DNA of 64,000 bases, from contig OW679197.1 of NCBI GenBank assembly GCA_940337035.1, forward strand, positions 59,851,903-59,915,902, in the 5' to 3' direction. The translations under genes and the position numbers were made by a program. Source of the DNA: Agriotes lineatus. Its lineage: Eukaryota; Arthropoda; Insecta; Coleoptera; Elateridae. The notes beneath the pieces are model-generated. The model was not told the origin of the DNA and did not search any database. It saw only the letters and a program-made list of their open reading frames with translations. The stretch's first letter is position 1, and every line of letters begins with the position of its first letter. Positions 38,501-51,190 of the stretch are shown in pieces.

Positions 38501-40527
38501 GAAAATTGCAAAGAGCAATCCCGAAATTAAGCAACGGAAAAGAAAGAAAGCGCGCAACGTGTGTAAATTTGAACTCAGTTTTCAGTGCATTAATAAGACA
38601 AAGTGAAGAAGCAGAGCAGTGATTTTAAAACATTTGTGTGCGTAAGGGAAGAAACAATGATAGTTAGAAGCAAAGGAGATTTTTTTAGATTTATGAAAAA
38701 GTTAATTTAAGATTTATGTAATCAAACTTTACTCTATTTGTGTATTTTGCTATCAAAACTAATTTCTAATTAACAAAAATTATCGCGGTAACATAGCAAC
38801 GCGATGCGTTTTTGTAAAAATGAAAAACAATTGAAATGATAAATTAAGGCGAAAGCAAAACTGTGCTCTGTTAAAATGAATATTTCTGCAAATAAAAAGT
38901 GTTTACCAGTTATAAAAAGTGTTGCATTTTATTGTACACATCACCGTGCACCAGTGGAAGTGTTTGTGGCATTTTCCGCCACGATAAAATTAAAAATTTG
39001 CCATTCTCATCTGTGACTGAAGATCGGCAGCCGACAACTGAAATTTTAGAACTTCGATTCCGGCACAATTAAGCTTCGGAAGCCAGAGATCTGCACTGCA
39101 TCACATCATCGAGATGTGTAGGTGCAGCCTGAGTGAAAGTTGCAGCCAGGGGATCGTTTCCAGCAGAGAGATTCCAGCAGCGTCATCTGCGACCATCTCC
39201 GAGCAAAGTTAAAATCTGTACGAGGTAGGAATAAGCTATAAATCGAGTGTCAGAGTTCGGGAGCGATTAAAATACGAGATTGAACCTTGCTGAAGAGGCC
39301 TATCGCATATCCAAGGATCCAGCTACGCACTAATAATCCAAAAATTGCATGGCGTCAGTAACTTTTGCGGATTTTGCAACGATTCCAGAAACAAGTAAAT
39401 GGATGGCGTCCTATCTACGTCATTCCTGTAACAATGATGTGGAGGTTTTGTTGCCAAGCGATAATTGAATCAAATTACCTGACGAGTCCTTGCTAACTTC
39501 ACGATTTTTTTTAAACATTCAAGTAATCGCTGTTACACTGGCGAATTTTTTGTGTCATCTGACAGATTGTAAATTTTATCTACCAGAACCGAGTATATGA
39601 GCTACTCAGAAACGAATAATCTAGAATAACCTACTAATTTGTGAATATAGTGAAATTTTGAACCCAACCTGAGATAAGCAGTTTTATGTTTTCCGAGAGC
39701 TAGCTTAAATAATATTGCAGTTCAATAAAATAGTAAGAAGGGGGCATTCAACCACTTTATTTTGAACATCAGCTGATACATTTAATTTTAACTAGCCTTA
39801 AATTACTGACAGGCAAAGTGAGCACAGTATAAAAGTCAACCTGAGAATTGTGTGGTGATTTGCCTTAATTTAACTTATTAACTTTGTACCAAAATAACAA
39901 CAAACAAGACGGGTAGGTCATTGCAATATGTAATACCAGAATCCAAGAAAAACGGAAGAAATTTTCTAGATAATATTTAAAAGCTGCAGGTCCATAATAG
40001 ACGCAATCTTAGTATTAGAAAAGAAATAAAAGTAACAAGTACCAAGTTATGAAAAATAAAATTGGAGAGGAGCTAGCACAAAGTATACATTTTTGCAAGG
40101 CATCTTACACACATAAAAGCAATATTATCATCAAGATCAAATACCAGATTAAGAAGTACACCGAGAGAAAGAGCTCCTGTATAGAAAACTGGATATTACT
40201 GTTTTTCTTCATTTTGATAGATCATCGCTTTGCGTCTGGCAATTATGGTTGTTGCATTTTGAAATTAACTATTTATAATAACTTTCTCCGTTGTTGCTTC
40301 CCTTGCCACCTAAGCTCAAATTTACATAGTTGATCTATGAATTATTATAGAAATCAATATTCTCATGGTTCCTATGGCAATGTCACTGCCTAGTTATGGC
40401 CTTTTAAAGTCCAAAAAGCTATACAGTTAGTGCAACCTTAACAGGAAAATAATTAGTAACTTTACTTATTTACAGATCTTTCCAGAGGTAAATACTGTGC
40501 ATTCCATCAAATTTATTTGAAACATAT
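38501..40527. other. non-coding region; possible untranslated exons
   Basis: 38990-39230 is a GC-richer, purine-rich stretch without a long frame, ending at GAGGTAGGAATAAG, a plausible splice donor. 38580-38650 has initiator-like TTCAGTGCATT and ends at GTGTGCGTAAGGG, also donor-like. Either could be a 5' non-coding exon of a distant gene, but nothing in the sequence proves transcription. Confidence 0.25.
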
Positions 40528-40709
40528 TTTATTTATTTATTTATTTATAAGCAAGGCCGGACCAACAGTGACTGATTTAACAGCCATCCAATAATAGGTC
40601 GGCACTAAATTGTTATAAAATGTAGAAAGTGGAATACAAAACGCAAATAACAACCAATTATTTTAAGCTAGAATTACTCTAAATATTACTGCAAATGGAT
40701 ATCCAAGGA
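40528..40709 (-). repeat. 3' UTR and (TAAA)n tail of the retrotransposon at 40710-41990
   Basis: On the minus strand the region after the stop codon runs about 160 bases and ends in four to five TAAA units (complement of 40528-40548), the short simple-repeat tail typical of non-LTR elements. It fixes the 3' end of the copy. Confidence 0.65.
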
Positions 40710-41990
40710 TTAATGAGAATAGGTGTCCAAATAATAACGCGTTAGTAGTTTTGACAATACTGCCAGTGGCATTACAAATACATCGAGATCTTGTAGTTCG
40801 AGATTATTGTAAGTCCTAACTAATCGAATAACAGGCGAGTTTAATTGAAAATTTGTACTGCATTGATTGTGCCAAAACAAGGATGAGTGGCGAACTGGAT
40901 ACGATGGGGTTTTTATATGAAATCGAGAAATAATCGAAACGTCATTGTAATAACCTCCAATAAATTTATGTAGTTCTTTAAGATCTATTATATTTCTTCT
41001 GTGTTCCAGTGTCAGCATGGTAAACTTCGTCAGTTGTTTTCTATAGTCCAGTTTTACCTTTGTTCTACAGCAAACTATTTTTAGAAAACGCTTTTGAATT
41101 GACTCAATTCGATCTATATGTATTTGATAAAACGGATTCCAAACGAAACTGCAATATTCTAGATGGGAACGTACATAGGCGAAGTATAAGGTTTTCAGTG
41201 CTTCTATGTTTTGAAAGTTTTTTGTTGCGCGGACTATAAAACCCAACATTTTGTTGGCTTTGCATACGGTTTTTTCAATGTGGGTGTTGCAAGTAAAATC
41301 GCTACTCAAGGTGATGCCTAGATCTCGTATGCTAGTTACGCTGTTAAGAACGGTATTGTTTAATGCGTAGTTAAAAGTTATAATGGACTTAATTCGAAAG
41401 AAGGAAATTTTGTGACACTTTTGAATGTTTAAAATCATTTTGTTTTTGCTACACCAGTCGTTCAGGTGATTCAAGTCATTTTGAAGGGTAATACAGTCAT
41501 TAACTGACTTAATTTCAGCAAAGAGTTTTAAGTCATCAGCATAGAGCAGATATGAAGATTTGAAATTGAAAGTTAAATCATTTATAAAAGCAATAAATAG
41601 CGTAGGGCCCAGGTGAGATCCTTGAGGCACGCCCGAGAAAGTTACAATTTCTTCAGATTTGTACCCGTTGATCACTACACACTGTTTTCGTCCCACCAGA
41701 TAGGATTGAAACCAATTCAACAGTGTACCCGATATTCCAAAGCCTGATAATTTTTGGATTAGTATTGAATGATTTACTTTATCGAAGGCCTTAGAAAAAT
41801 CGGTGTAAACTGCATCGACTTGAGATCTCCTACTTATAGCATTTGCTATAAATTCAGTGTAGTAGAGAAGATTACTCGACACTGATTTGGCAGGAAGAAA
41901 ACCGTGTTGAAATTGTGAAATAGAATTTTTGATATGACTTAAAAATGTTCTATTTACTAATGATTCAAAAATTTTACCAAAAATTTGCAA
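40710..41990 (-). CDS. reverse transcriptase of a 5'-truncated CR1/Jockey-superfamily LINE
   Basis: A 426-codon uninterrupted frame with a nearly complete RT domain. RT motifs in order: IFGKIFESLVNR and QHGFLPAKS (residues 3-36), YTDFSKAFDKVNHS with the first catalytic Asp (64), GVPQGSHLGP (120-129), the YADD active site (150-153), and the thumb and C-terminal part with HLEYCSFVWNP. The intact family also has an N-terminal endonuclease and an upstream ORF1. Both are missing because the copy stops abruptly at about 41995, as expected for incomplete target-primed reverse transcription. It makes cDNA at nicked target DNA in active relatives. All visible catalytic residues are kept, but without the endonuclease the copy is not autonomous. 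It is the youngest-looking LINE copy in the window. The exact clade (CR1 versus Jockey) is not certain. Confidence 0.85.
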   Translation of the reverse strand: MQIFGKIFESLVNRTFLSHIKNSISQFQHGFLPAKSVSSNLLYYTEFIANAISRRSQVDAVYTDFSKAFDKVNHSILIQKLSGFGISGTLLNWFQSYLVGRKQCVVINGYKSEEIVTFSGVPQGSHLGPTLFIAFINDLTFNFKSSYLLYADDLKLFAEIKSVNDCITLQNDLNHLNDWCSKNKMILNIQKCHKISFFRIKSIITFNYALNNTVLNSVTSIRDLGITLSSDFTCNTHIEKTVCKANKMLGFIVRATKNFQNIEALKTLYFAYVRSHLEYCSFVWNPFYQIHIDRIESIQKRFLKIVCCRTKVKLDYRKQLTKFTMLTLEHRRNIIDLKELHKFIGGYYNDVSIISRFHIKTPSYPVRHSSLFWHNQCSTNFQLNSPVIRLVRTYNNLELQDLDVFVMPLAVLSKLLTRYYLDTYSH

Positions 41991-41995
41991 CTATC

Positions 41996-42399
41996 TTCGG
42001 AAGAACGAGAAAGGCTTGGCACAGCTCTGCTCCAATTAGAAGTCAGTACAATTTGTGATTGAACAGCATAACGAGTTATATCCAGGGACGTAACAGAAGT
42101 GATCTCTATCTTATATATGAGCACGTATTCATCGTAGCCAATGAATTCAAGTAGAAGATGTTACTTACCTAGTTCTTTAATCCCTATTGCAACTCCGGGA
42201 TGTCTAGCGCTTCAACAAGGTATTTCTACCTTATTCAATTTGTAGATACTGTATTCACCCTATTCCGACAGTTGTCAGCCCACCTCTACTGTCCTGCACC
42301 AGCTCTGTTGCAGTCTGTCTCTCTTTAGTCTTTATTGGGGTTACAATTATAATGCCTGTGTTGGAACGTAATCGGGTGCGTGTCGCAATGTATGACTAA
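41996..42399. other. spacer, nothing recognised
   Basis: Short unique DNA between two retrotransposon fragments. A CTCTGCTCCAATTAG word recurs in similar form near 48826 and may be coincidental. Confidence 0.4.
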
Positions 42400-43190
42400 T
42401 TCACCGCTATTTAAGTTCTCCTATTTGCCGGTCTGCCTTGTGTTGGTAAATGCAATCCCATAGTTCTTCCTCGGTGATGATCTCAGGCTCCATACACCGA
42501 GAAGTTGATGAAAGACTGCACCTTGCTTGTGATCTCGCTGTCTACCTTACACGTCGCACACATACAGAAGAGGACGCTGTTCACATTTGACCCGAAATTT
42601 TTTGGTTCTCAGCAAGATGACTAGATCTTTCCATATTGATCCAAGATGTGTAAAGCTCTCTTTGATTTATTGATATGATCGCGAACGTCTTTCGTTGCTG
42701 ATCCACTGCCAGTGATCATTAAACTTCCGAGGCAACAAAAGCTTTCCACTTGTTCGACGTGCTTTGTCGGGACTACAGGTCTCTTGTTCTTAGTGTCGAT
42801 GCTGAAATGCGTGACATGAGACGTATGTCATCCGGGAAAACCAAATCTTTCAGTCTCTCCATCAGTCTCCACTGCATTTCTCTTAGTTTGTCGTCGTTGA
42901 TTCTGCGCATAACCAGATTTAACGTTAGAGGGAAGAGTAGTGGTGACAACAGGCATCCTTGGTGTACTCCCAAAGATATGGAAAATGATTCTAAAAGGTT
43001 TCGTCATACTTTACTTGCCATGTGTAGTCTTTATACGGTATGTTCACTAGATCGATGATACTCTGCGGTAGTCCATACCTTAGAAATGTCTTCCCTCTTC
43101 ACACTGTCAAATTCTTCTACGAAGTTCTTGAGACGAGGTACAGCAGTGACTGGAACTCCATGGATTAATAAAAAATAATCCTTACGGTGC
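42400..43190 (-). pseudogene. non-LTR retrotransposon RT fragment
   Basis: Reading on the minus strand, from high to low coordinates: NFVEEFDSVKRED (the KAFDSVKR block, about 43080-43130), MGVHQGCLLSPLLFPLTLNL (42914-42973, intact form GVRQGC.LSPLLF), LVFPDDIRLMS (FADD changed to FPDD), VEQVESFCCLGS (near 42735-42760), and the C-terminal EPEIITEEELW (42460-42490). The order is that of an endonuclease/RT-type LINE ORF2. Several frameshifts and the Ala-to-Pro change in the active-site motif make it inactive. It is a different family from the neighbour at 40710-41990, though on the same strand. Confidence 0.75.
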
Positions 43191-43439
43191 TGGTATGATC
43201 AGTACACGATATGTTTTTTTTTTTGAATGCCACTTGTTCCTAGGATCTGCGCCAGTTATTGCAATCTGTGAGATGTTCCTTTTTTGGAAACTTTATAATA
43301 ATCCCCTCTTCGAGTTTCGGCATAACTTCCTTCCTCCAGATCTCTTAGAAAGAAGAGTGGCAGTGGTAGAAAATGTGCATTATAAATAAAGTAAATCCAT
43401 ACAGGTGGTATACCATTGCAAAGCAATTTCTAAAAAAAT

Positions 43440-44690
43440 TCGTGGTATCTTGTAGTTCTTGATGTTGTGATTACATTATTTTTTGATTTATCGTATTACT
43501 TCTGCTTTGATGAATTTGCGTTACTCTTTTCCGTTCTGGGAAATAATCTGCGTCTGCTGTAATTTTTTGTACTTTTCCACTGACTACTAGCTGGCGCCCC
43601 GTTCTAATTCTTAGGTGGTTCTCCTCTTGGTCTTTTTCTTACCGCATTGACCCTACAAATGTTTTTCACTTGTCTTCAATCGGCGATTTTATTTTGATGC
43701 CCCCTCCCCCCATCTTAAGTGCCTTTCTTTGATCTTGCCCTGCACTGTCACTCTTTCTATACTTCTAATCCTATTCGTCTTAGGGATCCCCTCAATTCAT
43801 TGCAGAAGTTTCATTTCTGATGCCTGTTTATAGGGACCCATGCTTGGCTTCCACTAACTAATATCTACCCCTACCCAGCACTGTGTAGTTTTCAATTTGT
43901 TGCCTTCGGGATATTTTTCTTGTTGATGAACGATCTGCTCATGTTTATATCTGTTTTAAATTACCCTTTCCTGTTAATCCACGAACCTAAATACTTAAAT
44001 CTGTTCACCTGCTCAATCCCTTTATTATTTAGCCTCAGAATTACTGGACTTTTCTCATTTGTAACCCTAATCACAGGTAGTAAACATGGTCTAACGTGTC
44101 TTTTCTGTAAGATCTCCCAGATAATTTGTCTTGCTGGCCTGTCGAGCGCATTATCCAAGCATGCATAGGCTGACCGCCTGTATTTGAATATTCTATCACT
44201 GATAAGCCCAAGGGTGAAGATGTGATCCTGCGTACTATGATTTGGTACGGTAGTCTGTAAATCGCCCATCTGAGGTGCCACAGATTTCCTGAGTCGATTT
44301 TCGTACAGCTTTCTAGCTGCGCTCAAGAACAAAACTTCCTTACAATTCTGGCAGCTTCTACTGGTGCGCTTCTTGAATAATTGCATTATTATCGCTATTT
44401 GCTAGTCTTGTGGGGCCTTCTTGCCATGTATTACCCGTGCATTCCAGAATTTCTCGAGTTTAATACTTTCAAATCCCTATTTTCAGCTTTTCGTTACTTA
44501 CGTTGTGTTCCTCCTCGTCTTATGTAGTGCCGACATCAGTGTTGTTCTCTTCTTACTTGCCATGAGCTTCTTGGCTATCTTTACTTCTGTTCTCAATAGT
44601 TCTTTAAAGAATTCTTGCCACCTTTTCATAGCTTCTTTTTCTTCTGTAAGGGGGTTACCGTTTCTATCCTTCATCTATATACAATACAAT
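43440..44690 (-). pseudogene. non-LTR retrotransposon RT fragment with internal deletion
   Basis: The minus strand starts with NGNPLTEEKEAMKRWQEFF (44610-44680), the linker block just before RT. After a stop and frame change comes STQDHIFTLGLISDRIFKY (44170-44240), then WEILQKRH, then directly RFKYLGSWIN (43961-43995), which in intact relatives lies well past the FADD active site. The RT core between the two is therefore deleted. Degenerate C-terminal sequence follows to about 43440. It is on the same strand as the fragment at 42400-43190 but repeats neither its motifs nor its reading, so it looks like a separate, older insertion. Confidence 0.7.
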
Positions 44691-47379
44691 ACAAAATATT
44701 CTAATTCGTCCTACTATAACTATTCATCTATCTTCAAAACTCCTACCAAGCAGCTGTATTCGTTTTGGATCGTGTACAACTACTTTTCGTACGTTGCTGT
44801 GCTATAGTAACGTTTTTCTCGTTGACTGCTTTACATTCTCATTTCTCACTTAAATTTTCGATTTTTATTCTATATCCTTTCTTTCAAGATATCCATAGCA
44901 CAGCTCATTTCACTGTTACCCATAAAAATACATACTTCTTACACAATGTAAATGTTATGATTGCGTCACCTACTTGGTTGTTAAGGTGAGGCATCATAAC
45001 AGTATTTGCAGAGGTGTTGATGTAAGCTGTTAAAAGAGAAATAACTAGTCTAGAAAAATGTATACTTCTGACAACAAGAATACAAGACATCAAAATTGGG
45101 AATCCTAGAAGGTATTATGTTGGAAAATGCATGGGCTTCGACAAAGGTCGCCAACTTAGCGGAAATTTGTACCTATAAATGCTAAAGTTGAGGGACTAAC
45201 TTCAAGCCCTTTGATATTTATTGCAGCTAACGACACAATGAACGCAGATTTTTCTTGTTCGAACTAATTACTTTAAATCTCGAAGAACTTGGCGATACGC
45301 CCGTTGCGTTGCCGCCGAAGGTAGTAAAAGTTTGCGTGGTGAAAGTCTGTAAAGTTTCGCCTAGTAAAGTTGGCAAAAGGGTAAATGAAGCATAAACGTC
45401 TTCTTCCGCCAGCCCAACTACCTCGGAATTTATTACGTTGACAATAAAATTTCCCGCTCATTAATAACGTTCACCTCGCTTCGTCTTCAATTCGGCGATA
45501 TTGTGCTTAATTGCGAAACTTCGATTGTGGCTCGCTAGAAGCAAAACTTGCGTTCCACAGGTTAACTTTGTTATAAATTATCGCACTTGAGTAACAAATT
45601 GCGGGGAAACACGCACAGGCCATTACGGAGTTAAATCTCTGTAAAAACGAAAAGGCTCTTCGGGGCGATTTGCTGGGAAAATTCAGCGAGGCGCTGTCTG
45701 CCAGCCATATAGGAAATATAACCAATAAGCCACTCCTTGGAGGAAAATCATTAAAACCGCCCTCATTAAGCTGACTGTCCAATTTGTCTCCTCATCCGAA
45801 AGATTAGTCTGTCACAAGGACGATTTTCTTGCAGTGGAAAAGTTCGAATTTAGATTACCGTCCGTTGTTGTTTGGTCCAATTAAATTTATCCCCCTATGC
45901 TTTAGCGACGTTTGTTATTAATCTCGACAGCCCCTTGATTTATCATCCCTTTGTAATAACTCTGTCATTGCTGCTGGAAAAAATCTGGATTTATAGGAGT
46001 TTATTATATCAAACGTACTCAATTCCCAACTCTGATGACTTAGAAAAAAAAAACTTTTTTGGGTCAATAAAACGTAAGCAGTGTTTCATCAGTGTTAGAT
46101 TCATGGTGTAATCATTTAACCATTCTTGGAAGAAACAAAATATTACAAAAAGGTTACGAAAAATAATATTCCACCATGAACACATCGTCGTCTCAAAGGG
46201 GCTCTAGGGCTTTGCTTCGTATACTAAGTATTTATTCCATTTATTAATGTATCAATACATTAAAATTTATTATTACTTATGACACCTTTTGCATCATTTC
46301 AAAAATAAATTATTGATTTCGTTTTCTTTAAAAATTGAATTTAGACATTTAAAGGCAGACTACAATATGTTTCTACAATTCAAAAATACACACATACAAA
46401 TATATTTAAAAGGTATGGATCAACAGTGCTCCTTGAGAACGAGCTACATTAAGTGGAAATTTACTGCTTAATAAAGCATCAGGTTAAATTTCGCGTTTTA
46501 TATATGGAGGAGACAGTCGAGTTTACAAAAAGAAAATATAAATGCGAGACCGAAACAAAATATAATTTTTATGTACGACTGCATTATAAAGCACTGGTTA
46601 TGACATCGCTTTGCGACAGTAAAGTAGCTTTTTCTAATTCTAGAAAAATAAAGTTTACTTTATTATAGTAGTACTATAAAGTAGAATTACGTCAGCTGTC
46701 AATGTCGACATATATTCTGGCCAATATTCTTCAACGCATTCTAATACGTAATTTTTTTTCCGTCACAGAATACACGTCAAATTTACATATTCGCTTCTTT
46801 TCGATTTTAGCAGATATAGAACTTGTACAATATCTGACCTTATTGAATCGTCTTCTTTATAGACCTTGCTGTAACCGAATGCAGGTATACCTAACTTATT
46901 CCTAACGGGCAACCTTTTTACAGTTGAACATCATGGAGAAGTAAATAAAGTAACCCAAACAGTTTCGTTCAAGAATTGGTTGACCAGAAACAGGTGATTG
47001 ATATGATAGTTTTTGAGTAGTAATTGTGACTATTTCTGAGTGACGTTCCAACTGGTCTTTATTGACTTACCTTATTTAAAAATTACGAAAATTATTTCGA
47101 GACTAAAGAAATTACCCAACCTTTAACCCTTAATTCAATAGCCAACTGATGCTGCGATAAAAAGTATGTGTGTTTATAACGCCGCGTCGTGGAGCATGCA
47201 TCGTTAGAAAATATGTATTTTTGTATTAAGTGTCCTCCAGGTTGAGACAAAAAGTCATTTGAATGCAGAAAAAAACACGCTAACGAAATACAAATATTTT
47301 TTTACAACCGCAAAAAAAAGAATGTCAATATTATTTCACATCCTAAAGTGAGAAATTTTTATCCGCCCATTTTTGCCTT
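44691..47379. other. non-coding region; GC-richer block 45270-45890
   Basis: 44700-45260 is AT-rich and unrecognised. 45270-45890 is a repeat-free block with balanced base composition and ATTA/TTAATAACG words. It has frames of 62 and 91 codons on the minus strand that match no family I know, and it looks more like unique regulatory DNA than a gene. 45900-47370 is AT-rich with nothing recognised. Confidence 0.4.
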
Positions 47380-47560
47380 CCCTGCGCTCTTCTACCGCTC
47401 CCCCTGCAACCGCTTTTCGGATTATATCAGGGAGATGCGGCGTCACTTAATCTACCATCCTCTAACCAAGTGAAAATCGGAGCGCCCCGGCCGGGAATCG
47501 AACTCTCCACCAAGCGCTCGGGTTCTCACTGCGACCTCGACTGCGAGCGGCGGTTATCAG
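47380..47560 (-). repeat. tRNA-like SINE
   Basis: On the minus strand GAGAGTTCGATTCCCGGC (complement of 47491-47508) is a strong B-box/T-arm match, preceded by a degenerate A-box region (complement of about 47535-47555) and followed by a GC-rich body to about 47380. The tRNA fold is not complete. No tail was identified. Confidence 0.5.
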
Positions 47561-50500
47561 TGGTAACATAAAAAAATAACCTATTTTTTCATATTGAAAA
47601 CAAACAAACTTCACGTATCGATACCGATGTGCAAATATCACATATTTTGACGGTTGTGCAAAATACATATTTAAGTTTGTATTTAAACACACTGGTACTG
47701 AGACTGCCACGTACCATAATCGAGCGATGAAGACGAATAATTGAAAAATAGTAACTGAATTTAAAGGAACATTGATGAGCTTTTAGGTAGATGCTTTACC
47801 AATCGAAGAAAAATATAGGAAGTATGTATGATAAATAGTTGGAGATAGCAAAGTAAGATTATAGTTTATGCAGATAAATTATGTCAATAAAATTTAGAAA
47901 TTATGTGTTATATGCATGACTTTTACTATTGGTATAATAAAAAATCAATAAGTCGTTAAACGATCATGCAATAGAACACCAACATAAATTTAACTTTAAT
48001 ACACCTACTATCTTACATAAAGAGAGCAATTTAAAAGAAAAACGCCTTTGCCTAGAAATGATTGAAATACAAACGAGCCCTACAACTATTAATTATAAAA
48101 CAGATATAGATAATCTAGGTTCAATATACCATAACCTTTTCAAATAAACAACTCTTGTAATTACATTTCTCAAATTTTTCACATTTTAACAACCCAAATG
48201 TTTTTCATAATTCAGTCATTAAAACTTGGAAATTTTAAGTTAATATAACCCTGCGTAAATTAATAGCAAGCTACATACTTTCATACCGACTGCGCAGGAT
48301 GATAACAAATTAAGGAAATAACCTTGCATGCATTTATCTAAAATTCATTTACTTTCTATATTCCACTATGCTTAAACCGAGTTTAATGTTATATTAAAAA
48401 TTTTCAATGCAAAGCAACATGTTACCTATATAAATATTTCACTTTTAACTTAAACACAAAAAATGGAAACTTCATAATAAGTAAAAAGTCTCAATTAATT
48501 CGAAATTCAACTATATAATATCGTTATGTAAGTATGCAGGTTTTATTGATATGAATGTATTCGCTAATCTGTGTTTTTCCTTTCAGACATGATATCCCAA
48601 TTTTTAAACCAAATATTTTTAATAACAACCGATGAAGCCACCATAAGTTGCGAAACGTCTAGTAATTTTTAAAACTTTTAAAATAGTAAACATGTTACGA
48701 CTTGATTTTTTATTATTCCAATAGTAAAAATCATGCATTAATAATATCACACATATTTTCTAACCTTCATTGACATAATTTATCTCCATAAACTCTAATG
48801 TTAAATTTCTAAATGTCAAGTTGGCTCTGCTCCAACTAGCGATTAGCACATCCAGACGGGGATGAGCGTACAAATACCAACCTAAATGTTATATACCAAA
48901 TGGAGGATGATGAGCATGTAAAAATTACACAATGAATTGGTGTAATTAGCTCTAATGCAGTAAACAGTGATAGTAAATTGAAGCAGGAGTTCGGGTTCCA
49001 GCTCGAAACGATAATTCCGGTGATTTAAACTCGAAGGAAGGCTAAGAAGTTACACGGCTAGCAACCAAGGACCATTGGCGAGACATTTTATCCAATCTTG
49101 GGGCTGAAAAACGGGACGGTCTTCAAACTCAAGCAGCGACATGAGAAAACCAACAGGAGGGCAATGTGCAGGGCGATGCTGATGTAATTCTATATCAATC
49201 GCCTTAGAGTTCCACGTAATCTCAAGGAACGTGAAAGGTACTTCAATAAATATTACAGCATTTAAAGACGCTTGCATCTACTTTGTCCCGTAACAAAACC
49301 TGACATCACAAAGAGCCGAAAATAGCTTCAATAGTAGAGTTCTTCGTCATCCAGGCAGAACCGAGCAGCTTTAAATCTCATTGCGGAATGTGTGGCCAAA
49401 GCACACAACAAATACAAGGGTTTTTTAAAAACTACTCGACCTACGATGGCAGACGTAAAACAATTTATCATTGTTTACCATGATAACTAGGTACCTTTCA
49501 TATATCAAATAAGTGTGCAAAGTTTTATTGGGAATAATCTCTAAATAGTTGCTTATCGAATTAAAAAAAAACAGAAATGAAGAAACACAAATATCGTCCG
49601 TCATTTTAGAAGAAGCGATTCGTTATGAAATAGAATAGACCTTAGAAAATAATTGCCGTTTGTATTCTACCACAAAAAATAAATTTTTGCGTTTAGAAGA
49701 GACAAGACCAACCCTAGAAAATCACCTCCCGTAATGATGGAGACTGTATTCGTTCAAACAATAACAAATTGGCACAAATTGGCTCAAAATAAATAGACAT
49801 ACGAGTGTTAGCATCAACATTCAAAACCCCATTTTTAATAAATCAGCTGGTTACAGTGAATTAAACTTAAATTACCTATAATAATACAGAGACAAACGAC
49901 CAATCCCTGGAGTGGTTTAGCTTTGAACATGAAAATGGATAGAAAAGGTAGTTGCTTGAGTTTTCTGAGAAAGGATGATCAACACCAACTGTTTAAAGCA
50001 TGAAATAGGATTACCAGAACTGTAATATGAACCTAGTAATGCAACAGAAGAAAAAAACACTGCAGTCGAAAGGTATCATGTTCTTGCAGAATTGTACCCT
50101 CCGACAACAATATTTTGAAGGCTTTGCAGACACTGTCGAATTACTGTAATCTTAAATCAAAATAGACACCCTGTCCTGCTATACTAGGCCAAGAATTTAC
50201 CAAACGCCTTCATATTATCTTACATCGTGGGCGATATCTTGCATTCGCAAATCCAAGAAAGAAGGGCGTCTGGATCTCTAGCTTGGTTAATCAAAGCGGC
50301 AATGCTCATTTACAAAATAATGCCGCCGACTTAACAAGTACAAAAGAAGCCTCATTCCATGACACAATGCGGTGCTTATATCTGCGGGCCGACAAAGATT
50401 TCCAGACATAATAGAATCCCAGGATGCGACAGCAAATAATTCCCGCCTATCATTTAAGTCGGACTTTTCACTTCCGCGTACAAAGCGTTTTTACGATGAA

Positions 50501-50889
50501 GACAAACATTCGGTATAGCAGCAGCTGCCGTCAAGTTTCCAACGCGCTTGCAGTAAAAATTAAAGGAAGATTAGCGCTTTATGAGTGCACTTCTCGATTT
50601 TGGAATCTTTGTTGCTGCCTTCTCAATGGTAACGCCCGCATACCGACAGCATATTTAATTAAACTCGCTACTGCAGCGAGCTTTTTATCTAGTTAATTGG
50701 GATGCCCTACTTTTTCAAGCAGAGCCTCTCGGGAACGGTTTGCGAAATACTGCGCAGCTAGTTATACAGGACAATTGCACGCAAGTAACAGAATTCGTTT
50801 CCAAATACTTTAATTAATTGCTGTAGATATCGGATGTTTCAAAAACTGAACATAGTGAATAATTCATGATTCTTAAAATCTAATAAAAG
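47561..50889. other. non-coding region
   Basis: Mostly AT-rich. 48629-48660 carries CCGATGAAG...TTGCGAAACGTC, a Penelope-associated or hammerhead-like motif (see findings). 50200-50720 is a GC-richer unique block; its open frame at 50424-50696 is unrecognised. No gene was found. Confidence 0.4.
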
Positions 50890-51190
50890 ATGTTAGCATT
50901 ATGAATAACACACCTCGTTAATAAGGAAAATCGATGTACAGATGCTTCGTTGATTTTGAATTTAGCAAGGTTTTTGGCAGCATCAACTGGAATTAATGCT
51001 CTGTTACGATTTAAACCGGTATCAAAGACATTACAACAAGTGACTTGAACTTACAAGAACTTCTTGCCGGTGACGTCATGCTGGCGATATAAGATAAAAA
51101 TTTGGAGAGCCTCCAACAGACCTATAACTTCGCGAAAGACGCCCTAAATAAACACAACAACAGAAAATCCAGGTGGAAACTATTCGCTGA
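50890..51190 (+). pseudogene. degenerate non-LTR reverse transcriptase scrap
   Basis: CFVDFEFSKVFGSINWN (50943-50993) matches the CFVDFEKAFDSI(N/D) block of RT. About 70 bp on, LLAGDVMLA (51060-51086) stands where FADD-containing LFADDIALI is expected, followed by ESLQQTYNFAKDALNKHNNR, like the ENLQ...KHNMKIS segment after the active site. The GVRQG block between them is deleted. Stops are present. It could belong with the plus-strand fragment at 51790-52520, but the reading overlaps poorly, so I keep them apart. Confidence 0.5.

Noticed and set aside
42400..44690. One single LINE covering both minus-strand RT fragments
   Set aside because: Each has its own, differently decayed C-terminal segment (RFKYLGSWIN in one, VEQVESFCCLGS in the other, both the same domain), so they are two copies.
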